NCBI RefSeq assembly: GCF_006334915.2
Contig: NZ_VDMA02000001.1
Location: 434,001-498,000, forward strand
DNA: 64,000 bases
DNA from: Microbispora catharanthi
Lineage (GTDB): Bacteria; Actinomycetota; Actinomycetes; Streptosporangiales; Streptosporangiaceae
Direction of reading: 5' to 3'
Under the pieces are notes generated by a model. That model saw nothing but the letters and a program-made list of their open reading frames with translations, was not told the origin of the DNA and searched no databases. This document shows positions 15,763 to 25,060 of the stretch, piece by piece. A program made the translations under genes and the position numbers. Positions within the stretch are counted from its first letter, which is position 1. Each line of letters starts with the position of its first letter.

Positions 15763-16716
15763 TCAGGCGGTGGTGTCGGGCAGGCACACGGTGACGGCCT
15801 GGGGCACGACTTTGACCGTGATGCGCTTGACCCGGTCGCGGGCTCCCCCGTCCAGTTCGTACGCCATGGGAGTGCGGAGTTTGACCGATACCTTTCGGGC
15901 GCGGGTGATGCGGACGAAGGGGGATTTCTCGGCGTTGCCGGCGCTCATGCGGCCGAGGGTACGGGCCCATTGGATGGGGCCTTCCGCGGTGGAGACGCCG
16001 ACTTCGAGCCAGCCGTCGTCGTAGCGGGCGTCTTCGAAGACGTCGATGCCGCCGGTGACGGTGCCGACGTTGCCGACGAGTACGCAGCTGGCGTCGCCCT
16101 CGAACCAGTCGTTGTCGTCGATTTTGATCTTCATGGGGGTCACGGCGCCGCCGACGTGGCGCAGGCCGGTCCAGATGTAGGCGAAGCGGCCGAGGCGGTC
16201 CTTGAGGCCGCGGTCGGCGTCGGCGATCATCTCGGCGTCGAAGCCGACGCCTGCCATGACCGCGAAGTGCTCGCCGTTGATCTTGCCGAGGTCGAGTTTG
16301 GCGCGGCGGCCCTCGAAGCCGATCCGCACGGCCTCGGGGAGGTCTTCGGGGATGGCGAGGTTGCGGGCGAGGAGGTTGGCGGTCCCGGCGGGGACGATGG
16401 CGACCGCAGCGTCGCTGCCGGCGAGGGCGTCGACGCAGCGTTGCACGGTGCCGTCGCCGCCCCAGAGGAAGAACAGCTCGGCGCCCTCCTTGAGGGCCTG
16501 GCGGACCTTCTTTGGGGCCTTCTTGCTCTTGGGGACCTCATACCAGAGCAGGTCGTCGACGTCGTAGCCGGTGATGAGCTTGCGGAGCTCGTCGAGGCCG
16601 CCGCCGACGGTCTTCTTGCGGTGCGCGATGACGGCGACGCGGGGCACCGGGGTTCGAGGGGTGGCAGGCGCGGCGGCGGGGTCGTCCGCGGGCCGCCGGT
16701 CAGCGGATTTCACCAT
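15763..16716 (-). CDS. diacylglycerol/lipid kinase catalytic-domain protein
   Basis: 317 residues from ATG 16716; the ORF extension to 16872 is Arg/Pro-rich and looks non-coding. The glycine loop FFLWGGDGTVQR and the motif VPAGTANLLARNLAIP define the DAGK catalytic domain shared by diacylglycerol, sphingosine and phosphatidylinositol-type kinases. They phosphorylate membrane lipids with ATP at the cytosolic face. The DUF3224 gene lies 29 bases upstream in the same direction and is possibly co-transcribed. Confidence 0.9.
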   Translation of the reverse strand: MVKSADRRPADDPAAAPATPRTPVPRVAVIAHRKKTVGGGLDELRKLITGYDVDDLLWYEVPKSKKAPKKVRQALKEGAELFFLWGGDGTVQRCVDALAGSDAAVAIVPAGTANLLARNLAIPEDLPEAVRIGFEGRRAKLDLGKINGEHFAVMAGVGFDAEMIADADRGLKDRLGRFAYIWTGLRHVGGAVTPMKIKIDDNDWFEGDASCVLVGNVGTVTGGIDVFEDARYDDGWLEVGVSTAEGPIQWARTLGRMSAGNAEKSPFVRITRARKVSVKLRTPMAYELDGGARDRVKRITVKVVPQAVTVCLPDTTA

Positions 16717-16745
16717 GGACCGGCGGCTACCCGGATGGGGGCCGA

Positions 16746-17141
16746 TTAGGCCTCGGGGAGGGTGTAGTCGAGGAGGTAGTGGTGGCCGTCCTCCGCGCGG
16801 ATGGTGCCCTCGCCGGTGAGGCCGGCCAGTTCGCCGGTGCCGCTGGTGGGGACGATCTGCCATTTCATCCACTGTTCGCCGTTGTGGCTGGCCGCGCTGT
16901 GCTGGAGGACGAAGGTGCCCTTGCGGCCATGGAGGGTGCCTTCGACGTGTTCGACGCCGACGTAGGCGGCGGGCCCGTCGGGGGTGACGACGGTGAGGAT
17001 TTCGGTGGTGCTGGTGCCGACAAGGTCGCCGTGGAAGGTCTTGGTGAGGTGGTTGCGGCCGAAGGTGGCGCCTTCCTTCTCCTCGGTGGCCAGGTCGGTC
17101 CAGTTGGTGACGTCGAAGGTGCCGGTGGCGTGTCCGTTCAT
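16746..17141 (-). CDS. DUF3224-family protein
   Basis: 131 residues, starting MNGHATGTFDVTNW. The pattern of a short beta-barrel with GRNHLTKTFHGDLVGTSTTEIL, YVGVEHVEGTLHGRKGTFVLQH and GTGELAGLTGEGTI is typical of DUF3224, related to allene-oxide-cyclase-like barrels. Function unknown; probably cytosolic. It could start the unit that continues into the lipid kinase. Confidence 0.85.
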   Translation of the reverse strand: MNGHATGTFDVTNWTDLATEEKEGATFGRNHLTKTFHGDLVGTSTTEILTVVTPDGPAAYVGVEHVEGTLHGRKGTFVLQHSAASHNGEQWMKWQIVPTSGTGELAGLTGEGTIRAEDGHHYLLDYTLPEA

Positions 17142-17230
17142 ATGTCCAGCGTGCCGCGTGTTCCTGTCATCTTCTGTCAGGTACGGCGGTGTCCGATGAG
17201 TGAGCGGCAGGAGAAAGTTAGGCGAATGCC

Positions 17231-18019
17231 GTGAAGCCCGTCACTTTGCAGCCGTTCATGACAGATGATCGGAGGCATGGGTTTTCCCCGACCGGCCGTC
17301 CCGGTCCTCGCCGGCCGGTTCGTCCAGGCCCGGCCGGCGCGATGCTGATCTCTCCCTTCCCTTCGCAGGAGGGCCGCAGGACGGCGTACAAGGTGTTCGG
17401 GTCGGCCGCGACCGCTCCGCGCCGGGCGCGCGCGTTCGTGCGGTGCCAGTTGCGGGGGTGGGAGCTCGCGGATCTGGCCGAGACGGCGGAGCTGGTCGTC
17501 TCCGAGCTGGTGACGAACGCGGTGCGGGCGACGGACGCCGTGGTCAGCCCGCCGATGGCCTCGTCGATGTTCCCGGTGGCCCTGCGTACGGTGGCGCTGC
17601 GGGTCCGGGTGGCGCCGGGACTGCGCAGCCTGTTCATCGAGGTGTGGGACGTCAGCGAGCGCGAGCCGGTGCCGCATGGCGAGGGGGGAGGCGAGCTGCG
17701 CGAGAGCGGCCGGGGGCTCGCGCTGGTCGGCAGCCTGGCCCGGCGCTGGGGCCACTATTCGGCGCCGGATCGCGGCAAGATCGTATGGTGTGAGCTGGCC
17801 ATCTCGCCGATGGAGGGGGCGCGTCCGCCGGGGGCGGCGGCTGCTCCGGCCGCCGGTTCCGCGCCGCACAGGCGGCCGGCGGCGTCGACGGGGGCGCTGC
17901 CGCAGCGGGTGCGGCGGCATCCGGTGGGCGCGCGGGCGGACGGCCCGGACGAGGCGACGTTGCTGCGGGTGCTGGAGGGCCTGCGGGCGCTGGACGTGTC
18001 GGGCCCGGACCGCCGCTGA
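17231..18019 (+). CDS. HATPase (anti-sigma/SpoIIAB-like) ATP-binding protein with Pro/Ala-rich tail
   Basis: 262 residues if started at GTG 17231; ATG 17342 would give 225. The domain shows an N-box (ELVVSELVTNAVRA), a G1 segment (FIEVWDVSE) and a G2 segment (ESGRGLALVGSLARRWG), as in the stand-alone HATPase_c_2 proteins abundant in actinomycetes that act as anti-sigma kinases or partners of anti-anti-sigma factors. The last 70 residues are low-complexity Pro/Ala/Arg. The C-terminal end converges on the universal-stress gene. No cognate anti-anti-sigma gene is nearby. Confidence 0.85.
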   Translation: MKPVTLQPFMTDDRRHGFSPTGRPGPRRPVRPGPAGAMLISPFPSQEGRRTAYKVFGSAATAPRRARAFVRCQLRGWELADLAETAELVVSELVTNAVRATDAVVSPPMASSMFPVALRTVALRVRVAPGLRSLFIEVWDVSEREPVPHGEGGGELRESGRGLALVGSLARRWGHYSAPDRGKIVWCELAISPMEGARPPGAAAAPAAGSAPHRRPAASTGALPQRVRRHPVGARADGPDEATLLRVLEGLRALDVSGPDRR

Positions 18020-18046
18020 GCCGGGGCCGGGTGAATGTGCGGCGGG

Positions 18047-18496
18047 TCAGGGGACGACGGTGACCGGCCAGCGGCCGGTGCGGACCAGGCGGAGCGCGAC
18101 CGATCCGATGAAGCGGTGGCCGGCCTGTGTGGAGGCTCCCACCACTACCGCGTCCGCCCTGATCTCGTCGGCGATCTTGGCGAGGACGCCGGCGGCGTCG
18201 CCGTACTCCGTGCGGAAGGTGTAGTCGACGCGTGAGTGGGCGGTCTGGGCGAAGCGCTCCACTTGTGTGCGCAAGTCCGCGGCGACCTCCTCCCCCGCCT
18301 CGATCACCGAGGCCGACGCGGCCGGCATCATCGTGCTGATCGTTCCGGGGTTGGTGACGTAGACGAGGACGACATGCGAACCCTGGCGGCGGGCGAGCCC
18401 CCAGGCGTACGCGGCGGCGCGCAGGGAGGTTTCCGAGCCGTCGATGCCGACGAGGATCACTCGTGGGCCGTCGGTGCCCAGCTCGAACGTGTTCAC
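18047..18496 (-). CDS. universal stress protein (UspA family)
   Basis: 149 residues from ATG 18496. It shows the opening VILVGIDGSETSLRAAAYA strand-helix and the C-terminal VVVGASTQAGHRFIGSVALRLV, a variant of the ATP-binding G-2x-G-9x-GS/T motif that is two residues short. ATP binding is therefore uncertain. Usp proteins are cytosolic dimers induced by starvation or hypoxia. It is a single-domain member with no partner nearby. Confidence 0.88.
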   Translation of the reverse strand: MNTFELGTDGPRVILVGIDGSETSLRAAAYAWGLARRQGSHVVLVYVTNPGTISTMMPAASASVIEAGEEVAADLRTQVERFAQTAHSRVDYTFRTEYGDAAGVLAKIADEIRADAVVVGASTQAGHRFIGSVALRLVRTGRWPVTVVP

Positions 18497-18642
18497 GCAA
18501 GTCAGCGTACGGCCACCGGGGGGCGTCCGGATACGGGGCCGGGCCTGGGGGCGGGTCCTGGTGGATCAGGTGCGGCGTGACGGTCTTCGCGGGGGCGCCG
18601 GGGAGGCGGGGCAGGGCCCGGCCGGGTGGCGGGGATAACCTG

Positions 18643-18673
18643 TTGCGGAAGTGTCGGGGCCGTTGGTTAGGGT
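18643..18673 (+). promoter_or_regulatory. candidate leaderless promoter of the ABC exporter operon
   Basis: TTGCGG at 18643-18648 and TAGGGT at 18668-18673 (spacer 19) lie upstream, with only 8 bases between the -10 and GTG 18682. This predicts transcription starting at the start codon. Confidence 0.4.
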
Positions 18674-18681
18674 CTCGGATC

Positions 18682-19617
18682 GTGGCTGATCAACCTCTGA
18701 TCTATGCGCGTGGCCTGGTCAAACGCTTCGGGGAGTTCACCGCCGTCGACGGGATCGACCTTGACGTGGCGCCGGGAGAGGCGTTCGGTTTCCTCGGGCC
18801 CAACGGGGCCGGCAAGTCCTCGACCATGCGGATGATCGGTTGTGTGTCCACGCCGACCGCCGGCGAGCTGCGGATCCTTGGCATGGACGCGGTGCACGAC
18901 GGGCCGAGGATCCGCGCGCGTCTGGGGGTATGTCCCCAGCTCGACAACCTCGATCCCGATCTGACGGTGCGGGAGAACCTGGTGACGTACGCCCGTTATT
19001 TCGGGCTGTCGCGGGCGGAGAGCCGCAGGCGGGCCGACGAGTTGCTGGAGTTCGTGCAGCTCGGCGACCGCGCGGGCGGGAAGGTGGAGCCGCTGTCGGG
19101 GGGCATGAAGCGGCGGCTGACGATCGCGCGGGCGATGGTGAACGAGCCTGATCTCGTGCTGCTCGACGAGCCGACGACGGGGCTTGACCCGCAGGCCCGT
19201 CACCTGTTGTGGGAGCGATTGTTCCGGCTCAAGCAGCGGGGCACCACGCTGGTGCTGACGACGCATTACATGGACGAGGCGGAGCAGTTGTGCGACCGGC
19301 TGGTCGTGATGGACGGCGGCAGGATCGTGGCGGAGGGGTCGCCGAGGTCGCTGATCGCGACCTATTCGACGGCCGAGGTGGTCGAGTTGCGTTTCCCCGG
19401 CATGCCGGAGGCGGGGCCGCGGTTCGCGGCGGCGCTGGAGGGGGTGGGCAAGCGGGTCGATCCGCTGCCCGACCGGGTGCTGGTCTACGTGGACGACGGC
19501 GACGCGGCGCTGGCCGAGATCCAGCGGCGTGGGCTGGAGCCGTCGAGCGTGCTGGTGCGGCGGTCGACGCTGGAGGATGTGTTCCTCCATCTGACGGGCC
19601 GGACGTTGGTGGACTGA
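18682..19617 (+). CDS. ABC exporter ATPase, DrrA/NodI type
   Basis: 311 residues from GTG 18682. Walker A GPNGAGKSS (about residues 43-51), the signature LSGGMKRRL, Walker B LVLLDEPTTGLD and the H-loop LTTHYMDEAEQL are all intact. The C-terminal 70 residues resemble the DrrA regulatory tail. It begins an operon with two ABC-2 permeases (gap 1 base, then overlap). Such exporters remove drugs, polysaccharides or lipids; the cargo is not readable here. Confidence 0.93.
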   Translation: MADQPLIYARGLVKRFGEFTAVDGIDLDVAPGEAFGFLGPNGAGKSSTMRMIGCVSTPTAGELRILGMDAVHDGPRIRARLGVCPQLDNLDPDLTVRENLVTYARYFGLSRAESRRRADELLEFVQLGDRAGGKVEPLSGGMKRRLTIARAMVNEPDLVLLDEPTTGLDPQARHLLWERLFRLKQRGTTLVLTTHYMDEAEQLCDRLVVMDGGRIVAEGSPRSLIATYSTAEVVELRFPGMPEAGPRFAAALEGVGKRVDPLPDRVLVYVDDGDAALAEIQRRGLEPSSVLVRRSTLEDVFLHLTGRTLVD

Positions 19618-19618
19618 G

Positions 19619-20392
19619 ATGGCCGTGACCCATGGCGTGCATCCGACGATCGCGGTGCTGGAGCGGCACCTGACCCTCTACCGGCGCTTGTGGCAGGCGT
19701 CGGTGTTCTCCTCGTTCGTGCTGCCGGTGCTGTTCCTGGTGAGCATCGGCATCGGTGTCGGGGGTTATGTCGGCAGGGTGCAGGGGGTCGACTACCTGTC
19801 GTGGATCGTGCCGGGCGTGCTCGCGTCGACGGCCTTTCAGATCGCGGTGGGCGAGTCGACCTATTCGGTGCTGGGCGACTTCAAGTGGGTGCGGGCCTAT
19901 CACGCGATGCGGGCCACGCCGGTGGGGCCGGCGGACATGGTCCGGGGGCATCTGCTCTATCTCGTCTTCCGGGTGACGATCGCGGTCGTGGCCTTCCTGG
20001 TCGTCGTGGTGTTCTTCGGCGGGCTGCATTCGCCGTGGGCGCTGGTCACCCCGCTGGTGTGCGCGTTGCTGACGGTGTCGGTGGCGGCGCCGGTGACGGC
20101 GTTCGCCGCCACGATCGACCACGACAGTTATTTCTCGCTGCTGTTCCGGTTCGTGGTGATCCCTTCGACGTTGTTCGCGGGGGTGTTCTTCCCGGTCGAG
20201 CAGCTCACGGCGGTGTTGCGCCCGCTGGCGTACGCCTCGCCGTTGTGGCATGCGGTGGAGCTGTGCCGGGCGGCGACGCTCGGCACGGCCCCGGCCTGGC
20301 CGGTTCCGGTGCATGTCGGCTACCTGCTGGTGTGGGCGGTGGCGGGTCTTTTCCTGGCGGTGCGGGCGTTCCGCCGGAAGCTGGAGGACTGA
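19619..20392 (+). CDS. ABC-2 type permease (first of two)
   Basis: 257 residues from ATG 19619, one base after the ATPase stop. Six hydrophobic segments, the conserved MRATPVGPADMVRGH loop and FAGVFFPVEQL before the last helix are as in NodJ/DrrB-type permeases. It is embedded in the cytoplasmic membrane and probably pairs with the next gene product as a heterodimer. Confidence 0.9.
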   Translation: MAVTHGVHPTIAVLERHLTLYRRLWQASVFSSFVLPVLFLVSIGIGVGGYVGRVQGVDYLSWIVPGVLASTAFQIAVGESTYSVLGDFKWVRAYHAMRATPVGPADMVRGHLLYLVFRVTIAVVAFLVVVVFFGGLHSPWALVTPLVCALLTVSVAAPVTAFAATIDHDSYFSLLFRFVVIPSTLFAGVFFPVEQLTAVLRPLAYASPLWHAVELCRAATLGTAPAWPVPVHVGYLLVWAVAGLFLAVRAFRRKLED

Positions 20393-21192
20393 TGGTGACG
20401 ACGCTGGTGGCGTCCCGGGTCTCCCCCGGCCGGGTGGGCGCCGTCATCGGCCGCAACGTGGGGGCGCTGCGCTCCGGGCCGTCGTACTGGATCGTGCTGC
20501 TGTCGGGCTTCTTCGAGCCGCTGCTGTATCTGCTGTCGATCGGCGTCGGCGTCGGCGCGCTGATCGGTGAGCTGACGGTGGGCGGGCGGACCATGTCGTA
20601 CGCGTCGTTCGTCGCGCCGGCGATGCTGGCGGTCTCGGCGATGTCGGGGGCGCTGGCCGAGACCACGTTCAACTTCTTCTTCAAGTTGAAGTACATGAAG
20701 ACGTTCGAAGCGGTGCTGGCGACGCCGGTGCGGCCCATCGAGATCGCGGTGGGCGAGCTGGTGTGGTCGATCGCCCGGGGTTCGCTCTACACCGCGATCT
20801 TCCTGGTGGTGATGGTGGTGATGGGGCTGGCGGAGCCCGGCTGGGCGCTGGCCGCGTTTCCGGCGACCGTGCTGGTGGGGCTGGCCTTCGGCGGGCTGGG
20901 GATGGCCGTCAGCACGCTGATGCGCGGCTGGCAGGACTTCGACCTGATGGGCACCGGGCAGTTCGCGTTGTTCCTGTTCTCCGGGACGTTCTCCCCCGTG
21001 CAGGACTACCCGGTCGGGGTCGAGGTGCTGATCCAGCTCACGCCGCTTTACCACGCGGTGGAGCTGGTGCGCGGCCTGTGCATGGGAATGCTGGGGTGGG
21101 GGCTGCTGGGGCACGCGGCCTACCTGGCCGTGCTGGCCGGGGCGGGAGTCTGGTTCGCCTCCCGGCGCCTGACCCGGGTCCTGTGCGACTGA
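20392..21192 (+). CDS. ABC-2 type permease (second of two)
   Basis: 266 residues from ATG 20392, which overlaps the previous stop and lies just after GGAGG within the previous gene. It has the same topology: FFEPLLYLLSIGVGVG at the first helix, then a TFEAVLATPVRPIEIAVGEL loop and FLFSGTFSPVQDYP. The two permeases are clearly paralogous. A heteromeric exporter is implied. No terminator-grade hairpin was noticed directly after it. Confidence 0.9.
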   Translation: MVTTLVASRVSPGRVGAVIGRNVGALRSGPSYWIVLLSGFFEPLLYLLSIGVGVGALIGELTVGGRTMSYASFVAPAMLAVSAMSGALAETTFNFFFKLKYMKTFEAVLATPVRPIEIAVGELVWSIARGSLYTAIFLVVMVVMGLAEPGWALAAFPATVLVGLAFGGLGMAVSTLMRGWQDFDLMGTGQFALFLFSGTFSPVQDYPVGVEVLIQLTPLYHAVELVRGLCMGMLGWGLLGHAAYLAVLAGAGVWFASRRLTRVLCD

Positions 21193-21452
21193 CCCACACG
21201 CCCGGGTTTCTCCCGGACCCCGGATCCCTGCGTCGAAGAGTTCGGGAGTAGCAGGCCGCGTCAGTGTCCTGTCCGTACGCGGGTGCGTGTGCCGCGGCCT
21301 CCGGCCCGCTCAGGGCTTCGGCCGGTTGACGACGTTCCAGGCCTCCGCATCGCGGGCGGGCGCCGGGCGGGCCACGTCGGCGTCGCGGTCGGCGGCTCAA
21401 CCGACGGCCCAACCGATGGCGCGGGTGACGGTGCGCCTGACCCGTACCCCGG

Positions 21453-22157
21453 CTACTCCTCGCCGGTGGCCGTGCCGGCCTGGATGCCGTCCAGGAGCCA
21501 GTCGAGGCCGATGGTGAAGCTGGTGTCCCAGTCTCCGTCCGCGACCAGGGGGCCATGGGCGGCGAGGACGGGATAGCGGTCGCTCTTGGCCTGGAACTGC
21601 TCGCGGGCGGTCTGTGCGGCGGCCTGCCGTCCCCTGGCCGTCCAGGTCGCCTGCATGAGCGCGCTTCCGATGACGTAGTTGGACAGCCCGTACGCCGCGG
21701 CGGTCAGGTGGGGTTCGACGACCCCGGCCTTCACGAGAGTGGCGTACAGGAACTCGCTGCGGGCGAGCACGTTGGGGCCGAGCATCGGGCGGCCCAGCAG
21801 CGCGGCCGACCAGGGGTGCTCCAGGAGGACGGCGCGCCACCCGCTGATCAGCGCGGTGACGGCGGCGCGCCAGTGCCCGCCGTTGTCGCCGGGGATCTCG
21901 ACGGCCGCGAAGATCGCGTCGAGGGCGAGGTCGAGGACGTCGTCCTTGGTCTTCAGGTGCCAGTACAACGTGGTCGAACCGGTGCCGAGGCGCTCGGCGA
22001 GCCGGCGCATGGTCAGCCGGTCGGCGCCCTCCTCGTCCAGGAGGGCGACGGCCTCCTCCACGATGCGGTCCCGGCTGAGCGGGGGCGCCTCGCGCGCCGC
22101 CCGCGCGGGCGGCCGCAGCCACACGTCTCCGGCCGATCCCGAGCCTTTCCCCACCAC
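21453..22157 (-). CDS. TetR-family repressor with tetracycline-type C-terminal domain, controlling the ABC-F gene
   Basis: 234 residues from GTG 22157, preceded by GGAGG 7 bases away; the longer frame to 22217 would run over the operator. The DNA-binding domain RDRIVEEAVALLDEEGADRLTMRRLAERLGTGSTTLYWHLKTKDD is the TetR class proper, and the C-terminal half matches the TetR_C drug-binding fold. It is divergent from the ABC-F gene, with the palindrome at 22209-22225 between them. A drug that the ABC-F protein protects against is the likely ligand. Confidence 0.88.
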   Translation of the reverse strand: MVGKGSGSAGDVWLRPPARAAREAPPLSRDRIVEEAVALLDEEGADRLTMRRLAERLGTGSTTLYWHLKTKDDVLDLALDAIFAAVEIPGDNGGHWRAAVTALISGWRAVLLEHPWSAALLGRPMLGPNVLARSEFLYATLVKAGVVEPHLTAAAYGLSNYVIGSALMQATWTARGRQAAAQTAREQFQAKSDRYPVLAAHGPLVADGDWDTSFTIGLDWLLDGIQAGTATGEE

Positions 22158-22208
22158 TTCCGGTCCTCCTCCTCGTCCTGGGGGCGAGTCTAGTATGGCG
22201 ATCGAGTG

Positions 22209-22225
22209 CCGGATCATTGATCCGG
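22209..22225. promoter_or_regulatory. perfect palindromic operator, TetR/ABC-F intergenic
   Basis: CCGGATCA-T-TGATCCGG, 8-bp arms around one base. TAGTAT at 22191-22196 is a likely rightward -10, so the palindrome lies just after the ABC-F transcription start. Confidence 0.7.
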
Positions 22226-22264
22226 TGACTGGAACGTTGGTCCGGAGAACTGGGAGGAACGACG

Positions 22265-23923
22265 GTGGCGGGACATGTGGAGGTGGACCGGCTCACCTAC
22301 GTGCTGCCGGACGGGCGGCTGCTCCTGCACGAGGTGTCGTTCCGCGTCGGCGACGGCGTCAAGGCCGGGCTGGTGGGGCCGAACGGCGCGGGCAAGACGA
22401 CCCTGCTGCGGCTGATCGCCGGGGACCTGCGCCCGGACGACGGCAGGGTGGGCCACTCGGGCGGGCTGGGGGTGATGCGGCAGTTCATCGGCGGTGTCCG
22501 CGACGACAGGACCCTGCACGACCTGCTGCTGTCCGTGGCTCCGGAGCGGGTCAGGGCCGCCGCGGCGGCCCTGGGGCGGGCGGAGTCGGCGGTGGCGGCT
22601 CGTGACGAGGAGGCGGCGCAGCTGGCCTACGCGCAGGCGATCGGCGACTACGCCGACGCCGGCGGCTACGACATGGAGGTGGTGTGGGACACCTGCGCGA
22701 CCGCGGCGCTGGGCCTGCCCTACGACGTGGTCCGGCGACGGCCGGTGGGCACGCTGTCGGGCGGGGAGCAGAAGCGAATCGTGCTGGAGGCGCTGCTGCG
22801 CGGCCCGGACCAGGTGCTGCTGCTGGACGAGCCGGACAACTACCTGGACGTGCCCGCCAAGCAATGGCTGGAAGGGCGGCTGCGTGCCACCGCGAAGACC
22901 GTGCTGCTGGTCTCCCACGACCGGCGGTTGCTGGCCGAGGCCACGGACCGGATTGTCACGGTGGAATCGCGTGGCGTGTGGGTGCACGGCGGGGGTTTCG
23001 CCACCTACGCCCAGGGCCGCCGTGACCGCATCGACCGGCTGGAGGAGCGGCGCCGCCGCTGGGACGAGGAGCACGCAAAGCTCAGGCGCCTGGTGCAGAC
23101 CCTCCGGCAGACGGCGGCCAACAACGACGCGCTGTCGTCCGCCTACCGGGCAGCCAGCACCCGGCTGGAGCGGTTCGAGGAGGCGGGCCCGCCCGAGCGC
23201 CCGCCCAGGCGGCAGAACGTGCGGATACGGCTGCGCGGCGGCCGGACCGGCAAACGCGCCGTCGTCTGCGAGGGCCTGGAGCTCACCGGGCTGATGCGGC
23301 CGTTCGACCTGGAGATCTGGTACGGCGAGCGCGTGGGCGTCCTCGGGTCGAACGGCTCGGGCAAGTCGCACTTCCTGCGGCTGCTGGCCGAGACCGCGGA
23401 CCGCGCGGTTGCCCCACATGCGGTTACCCCGGGCGCGCTCACCTCGGTGCGCTACAGCGGTTCCGTACGGCTGGGTGCGCGGGTGGTGCCCGGCCACTTC
23501 GTGCAGACCCACGCCCGGCCCGAGCTGCACGGACGCACCCCCGCCGAGCTGGTGACGTCCGAGTATGCGCTCACGCTCAACGAGGCGATGGCCGCGCTGG
23601 CCCGCTATGAGCTCGCGCCGGCCGCCGGGCAGCGGTTCGAGACCCTGTCCGGCGGACAGCAGGCGCGGCTGCAGATCCTGCTGCTTGAACTGTCCGGTGC
23701 GACCCTGCTGCTGCTCGACGAACCGACCGACAATCTCGACCTGGCCAGCGCCGAGGCCCTGCAGCAAGGGCTGGCGTCCTTCTCCGGCACGGTCCTGGCC
23801 GTCACCCACGACCGCTGGTTCGCCGCCGACTTCGACCGCTACCTCGTCTTCGGCGCCGACGGGACCGTGTACGAGACCGCCGAGCCGGTGTGGGACGAGG
23901 CCCGTGTGCGGCGTGGCCGCTGA
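22265..23923 (+). CDS. ABC-F family ATPase (ribosome-protection type candidate)
   Basis: 552 residues from GTG 22265 (GGGAGGAA upstream). There are two ABC modules in one chain with no membrane segments: Walker A GPNGAGKTT near 38-46 and GSNGSGKSH near 361-369; signatures LSGGEQ and LSGGQQ; Walker B LLLDEPDNYLD and LLLDEPTDNLD. An Arg-rich linker (about 250-320) corresponds to the P-site tRNA interaction arm. ABC-F proteins bind the ribosomal E site, and several dislodge antibiotics. The adjacent TetR and operator point to drug-inducible resistance; the drug class cannot be named. Confidence 0.92.
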   Translation: MAGHVEVDRLTYVLPDGRLLLHEVSFRVGDGVKAGLVGPNGAGKTTLLRLIAGDLRPDDGRVGHSGGLGVMRQFIGGVRDDRTLHDLLLSVAPERVRAAAAALGRAESAVAARDEEAAQLAYAQAIGDYADAGGYDMEVVWDTCATAALGLPYDVVRRRPVGTLSGGEQKRIVLEALLRGPDQVLLLDEPDNYLDVPAKQWLEGRLRATAKTVLLVSHDRRLLAEATDRIVTVESRGVWVHGGGFATYAQGRRDRIDRLEERRRRWDEEHAKLRRLVQTLRQTAANNDALSSAYRAASTRLERFEEAGPPERPPRRQNVRIRLRGGRTGKRAVVCEGLELTGLMRPFDLEIWYGERVGVLGSNGSGKSHFLRLLAETADRAVAPHAVTPGALTSVRYSGSVRLGARVVPGHFVQTHARPELHGRTPAELVTSEYALTLNEAMAALARYELAPAAGQRFETLSGGQQARLQILLLELSGATLLLLDEPTDNLDLASAEALQQGLASFSGTVLAVTHDRWFAADFDRYLVFGADGTVYETAEPVWDEARVRRGR

Positions 23924-24044
23924 CGCCGTGCCGTCAGGGCGGGCGTGATCGCTCTCGCCCGTGACCGAGTCCGTGACCGAGTCCAGGGGCGCGCTCCGGC
24001 TGCCGCGTGCCCGGGCGGTGGCGAGGGCCGGACCTCACCGGCGA

Positions 24045-24746
24045 TCAGATCGAAGCCTCGTCGGCCAACGAGGGCACGGCGCACGGGCGGAGGACCATGA
24101 GGGAGTCCTCCAAGGCCGCCACCATGGCAAAGGGGAACCGGTCGAGTTCAAGACAGAGTGCGACATCATCGGGATGGGCTCCTTGACGCACGCCCTCCGC
24201 CAACTCGGCGGCGGCGCGTGACTCACCGGCGCGGCGGAGGAACTCAACTGCGTCCGCCCCGGCCCCGGTGGCCCTCCGGGCGATGTATTGAGCGCACGCC
24301 AAATCTTCATCGGCGCGTCCGTCGTCGCCGGTGACCACGAAGGTGACGCTGCCGCACTCACGTGTCCGCAAGAGCCGAGCCGTCGCCTCCGCCACCACGA
24401 ACCCGGCGCACAGCACGAGCGACGCCTCCTTGACCGCAAGGGCGCCGACCGTCCCTGCCGTGGTCTTCTGCACGACGGTCCGCCCGCCAAGGTCAACGGA
24501 TCGCAGCAGGCCCGGCGAGTTGACGGCGTCGAACCCGGCCGCGGGCGGACCGTCCTTGAGCGCCACCCACTCCGGGTGGCGAGCCTTGAGCGCCAGGGCT
24601 TCGTCCAGCGACTCAGCGAGAACTATCTTTTCCGCTCCCCGGGCGAAGGCCCAGGCAGCCACGGTGAAGGCACGCATGACGTCGACTACGACCGCCGTGG
24701 ACGGGGCTTCGACCAGCTCGGCGATGCCGAGGAAACGAATGTCCAT
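24045..24746 (-). CDS. 2-phosphosulfolactate phosphatase (ComB)-family protein
   Basis: 233 residues from ATG 24746. Motifs [47 protein letters not shown] and [15 protein letters not shown] are the conserved blocks of the ComB family, magnesium-dependent phosphatases first described in coenzyme M synthesis. In actinomycetes they are widespread without that pathway, and the true substrate is unknown. No linked biosynthesis genes. Confidence 0.85.
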   Translation of the reverse strand: MDIRFLGIAELVEAPSTAVVVDVMRAFTVAAWAFARGAEKIVLAESLDEALALKARHPEWVALKDGPPAAGFDAVNSPGLLRSVDLGGRTVVQKTTAGTVGALAVKEASLVLCAGFVVAEATARLLRTRECGSVTFVVTGDDGRADEDLACAQYIARRATGAGADAVEFLRRAGESRAAAELAEGVRQGAHPDDVALCLELDRFPFAMVAALEDSLMVLRPCAVPSLADEASI

Positions 24747-25060
24747 CCGGTGATGATCACACAGGCCCGAATGGGACATCTCCGGCTTCCTGCATCGGGA
24801 AGCAGGGACAACGACACGCCTGCTCAATCGCCGCATCGGTCATCCGCACACGGTCTCTGCGCGCACAAGGCGCGCTGCGCTCACGTACGACGCCGGGGGC
24901 GGAACCTCCACTCATTCGGCGTCACATCCCGCGGCTGGCACCGCCTCGCCTTGCCGCCCGTGCGGGCCGGGCACCGCCACGGCCGTGGCTGTCAGCTTCA
25001 ACTCCAGGCGGCTGTTCATGTCCAGCTCGAACCGGCCCGACAGGTCCGCGACAGGGCCGC

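Noticed and set aside
22214..23809. Minus-strand 531-codon frame
   Set aside because: Antisense of the ABC-F gene; no recognisable motifs and a His/Gln/Gly-rich composition.
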